This document shows positions 63,601 to 64,000 of a stretch of 64,000 nucleotides of DNA, piece by piece; the first letter of the stretch is position 1; each line of letters begins with the position of its first letter. The DNA lies in NCBI GenBank assembly GCA_039817415.1, contig JBCBVV010000001.1, positions 372,001-436,000 on the forward strand, read 5' to 3'. Both the position numbers and the translations under genes were made by a program. Under the pieces are notes generated by a model. It was not told where the DNA came from, searched no databases, and worked only from the letters and a program-made list of their open reading frames with translations. The DNA is from JALEFZ01 sp039817415 (GTDB taxonomy: Bacteria > Bacteroidota > Bacteroidia > J057).

Positions 63601-63839
63601 ACGGTCTTTTTACCAAGGAAAGTGAAAAGAAGGGTAGTGTTTCCTTCAGGAACTTCTAGAGAATACTTACCATCATTGTCAGTAAACATCCCGATTGTCG
63701 TTCCTTTGATCAAGACGGCTACACCCTGAATAGGCTCACCGGATTCTGCATCAGTCACAGATCCGTTTACCTTAGATTGGGCAAAAGCTATCCCGACCAT
63801 CAGCCCAAGCAGGGCGAGAGTCAGTAATACTCTTTTCAT
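60663..63839 (-). CDS. SusC/RagA-family TonB-dependent transporter
   Basis: 1058 aa. Signal peptide MKRVLLTLALLGLMVGIAFAQ, 21 residues; regulatory domain NGSVTDAESGEPIQGVAVLIKGT; plug start AIDEVVVTAVGLEANRRSLGY; plug core NALNSKVAGVTVVSSSGSPG and IRGSVSINGSNSPLFVVDG; beta-barrel ending SFGGSIRVTF. It imports a nutrient captured by the SusD-like protein encoded just downstream. It is related to but clearly distinct from the other SusC (longer, different plug), so the two pairs probably have different ligands. Confidence 0.95.
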   Translation of the reverse strand: MKRVLLTLALLGLMVGIAFAQSKVNGSVTDAESGEPIQGVAVLIKGTTIGMFTDNDGKYSLEVPEGNTTLLFTFLGKKTVEETIGGRSTINVSLEPDFLAIDEVVVTAVGLEANRRSLGYSIQNVKADDIVNARETNLVNALNSKVAGVTVVSSSGSPGSSANIRIRGSVSINGSNSPLFVVDGVPIDNSESGNGVAGVDQSNRAIDINPNDIESLSVLKGAAATALYGIRAANGAVIITTKSGKSGKPRITVSASYTVDRANKFPERQTTFAQGRPVSGVPTYRDPFTFEGFSWGPAIADLEYDGATDYPFDVNGALVPRGQGNGVPANSYDPYDFFVDGNTLDLNASVSGGNGRSTYYLSAGRLASTGIVPNATFNRNTFKVKAGTKITEKLTAEMSANFINSGGYRIQRGSNLDGIMLGLLRTTPTFDNGNNGAGSADPTDKAAFELANGDQRSYRYGVYDNPYWTINKNPFTDDVNRVIGYASLKYELTDWLNISYKLGTDFFTDRRNGAFDINPGWSVGEVYNSFRSSTDLNSDFLIQFNKNFGSKVNVNATVGHNYFNTRVITQSSTGTTLAAPDFYHISNATDIQAGEGIFQRELVGVFGTANFSYDNFLFLNVSARQDWSSTLGPENNSIFYPAVSAGFAITELLGMSENPILPYAKLRASWGQVGNDAPFAYATANYFGSAFSGGDGFISGLSYPVFGTNAFELSSALGNSLLGPETTTTLELGGELKFFTGRLGLDVTYYSSTSRDVVVSVDLPAPTGFTSVVQNAATISNRGWEIVLNSTPVRTKDFEWNLDVNFTTYENTVDSLAEGITQIGLAGFTSTSSRAVVGEPYGAIFGSGFQRDDNGNMIIGDDGWPLQDGQTRVFGDPNPDWLAGIRNTFTFKGLSVSALLDIRQGGDMWCGTCGVINYFGTSKETEDLRNETTIFEGVKADGTPNTTEVAYADPANGLGGNYWIRYGFGGITEMSIFDTSWIRLRELTVSYSLPKSVTNALNAGDITLTFSGRNLWLQTDYPGIDPETNLTGSSNGFGLDYFNMPNTRSFGGSIRVTF

Positions 63840-63861
63840 AGATAAAGCTTTAGTTTGACGT
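63840..63861 (-). repeat. Conserved 22-nt leader before susC, copy 2
   Basis: Identical over 22 nt to 57657-57678, directly before the ATG; similarity stops at once upstream. No exact TAnnTTTG is found at the matching distance here (nearest TAAGTTAC). Confidence 0.6.
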
Positions 63862-64000
63862 TAGTGTAACTTAAAAAAGAACGAAAATCCGCTGTATGGG
63901 CGCTTTAGGAATATCCCATACGTTAACGGTCTGTTAATTTAGGGAGAAAAAATGAGCTATCAAATGTCACCCCGAATTAGTAACGATAAAAAATCTTAAA

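Noticed and set aside
53038..63839. A polysaccharide utilisation locus
   Set aside because: Two SusC/SusD pairs are present, but no glycoside hydrolase, polysaccharide lyase, sulfatase or hybrid sensor lies next to them. The GH3 gene is about 8 kb away and separately transcribed.

Overview
The window looks like a chromosome segment of a Bacteroidota bacterium, probably a marine or aquatic member of the Cytophagales (the order is inferred). The evidence is two SusC/SusD outer-membrane pairs, a PorV/PorQ-type barrel, an ECF-sigma/FecR pair, many signal-peptide and lipobox proteins, and sites matching the Bacteroidota promoter (TTTG, about 19 nt, TAnnTTTG). Shine-Dalgarno motifs are essentially absent. 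No rRNA, CRISPR array, IS element or prophage was seen.

Layout. 1-10.8 kb: the 3' part of an arginine deiminase-family gene, a giant secreted multidomain adhesin-like protein (minus), an AT-rich gap, and a lipoprotein with an NlpC/P60-like domain. 10.8-13.6 kb: succinate-semialdehyde dehydrogenase and nitronate monooxygenase. 13.7-14.9 kb: a minus-strand tRNA cluster (Ser-GCU, Pro-UGG and a split tRNA). The split tRNA is the most interesting item here. Its halves, 14389-14423 and 13713-13751, assemble into a complete tRNA-Arg(UCU). They are separated by a 637-nt group I intron with recognisable P1, P2, P3, P4, P7, P8 and P10 pairings. The intron encodes a 138-aa PD-(D/E)xK protein resembling the homing endonuclease I-Ssp6803I. 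Remnants of tRNA-Pro lie on both sides of the intact tRNA-Pro.

15-24 kb: two divergent 816-aa zinc metalloproteases, a Bcp peroxiredoxin, DoxX and a universal stress protein, then an ECF sigma / small membrane peptide / FecR group. 24-33 kb: a UbiA-family prenyltransferase, 3-hydroxyacyl-CoA dehydrogenase, a class D beta-lactamase, a DinB/YfiT-like protein, a Crp/Fnr regulator, an SRPBCC protein, a membrane-anchored caspase-like protease, NadC and a DUF4783 protein. 33-41.5 kb: gpmI-lipoprotein-crcB operon, a candidate small RNA, three thioredoxin-fold proteins, PabB, a beta-propeller lipoprotein and a PorV/PorQ-family barrel. 41.6-53 kb: LysE exporter with a DUF985 cupin, GH3 glycosidase, HolA, a beta-barrel protein, a PD40 propeller protein, and an ABC ATPase paired with a permease fused to an M1 aminopeptidase. 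53-64 kb: two SusC/SusD pairs (minus) around a secreted protein of unknown function and a possible 31-aa membrane peptide.

Most of the window is ordinary chromosomal content for nutrient uptake, redox defence and central metabolism. The intron-split tRNA-Arg, the caspase-like protein, the candidate small RNA and the shared SusC leader deserve follow-up. All family calls were made by reading motifs by eye, with no database search.
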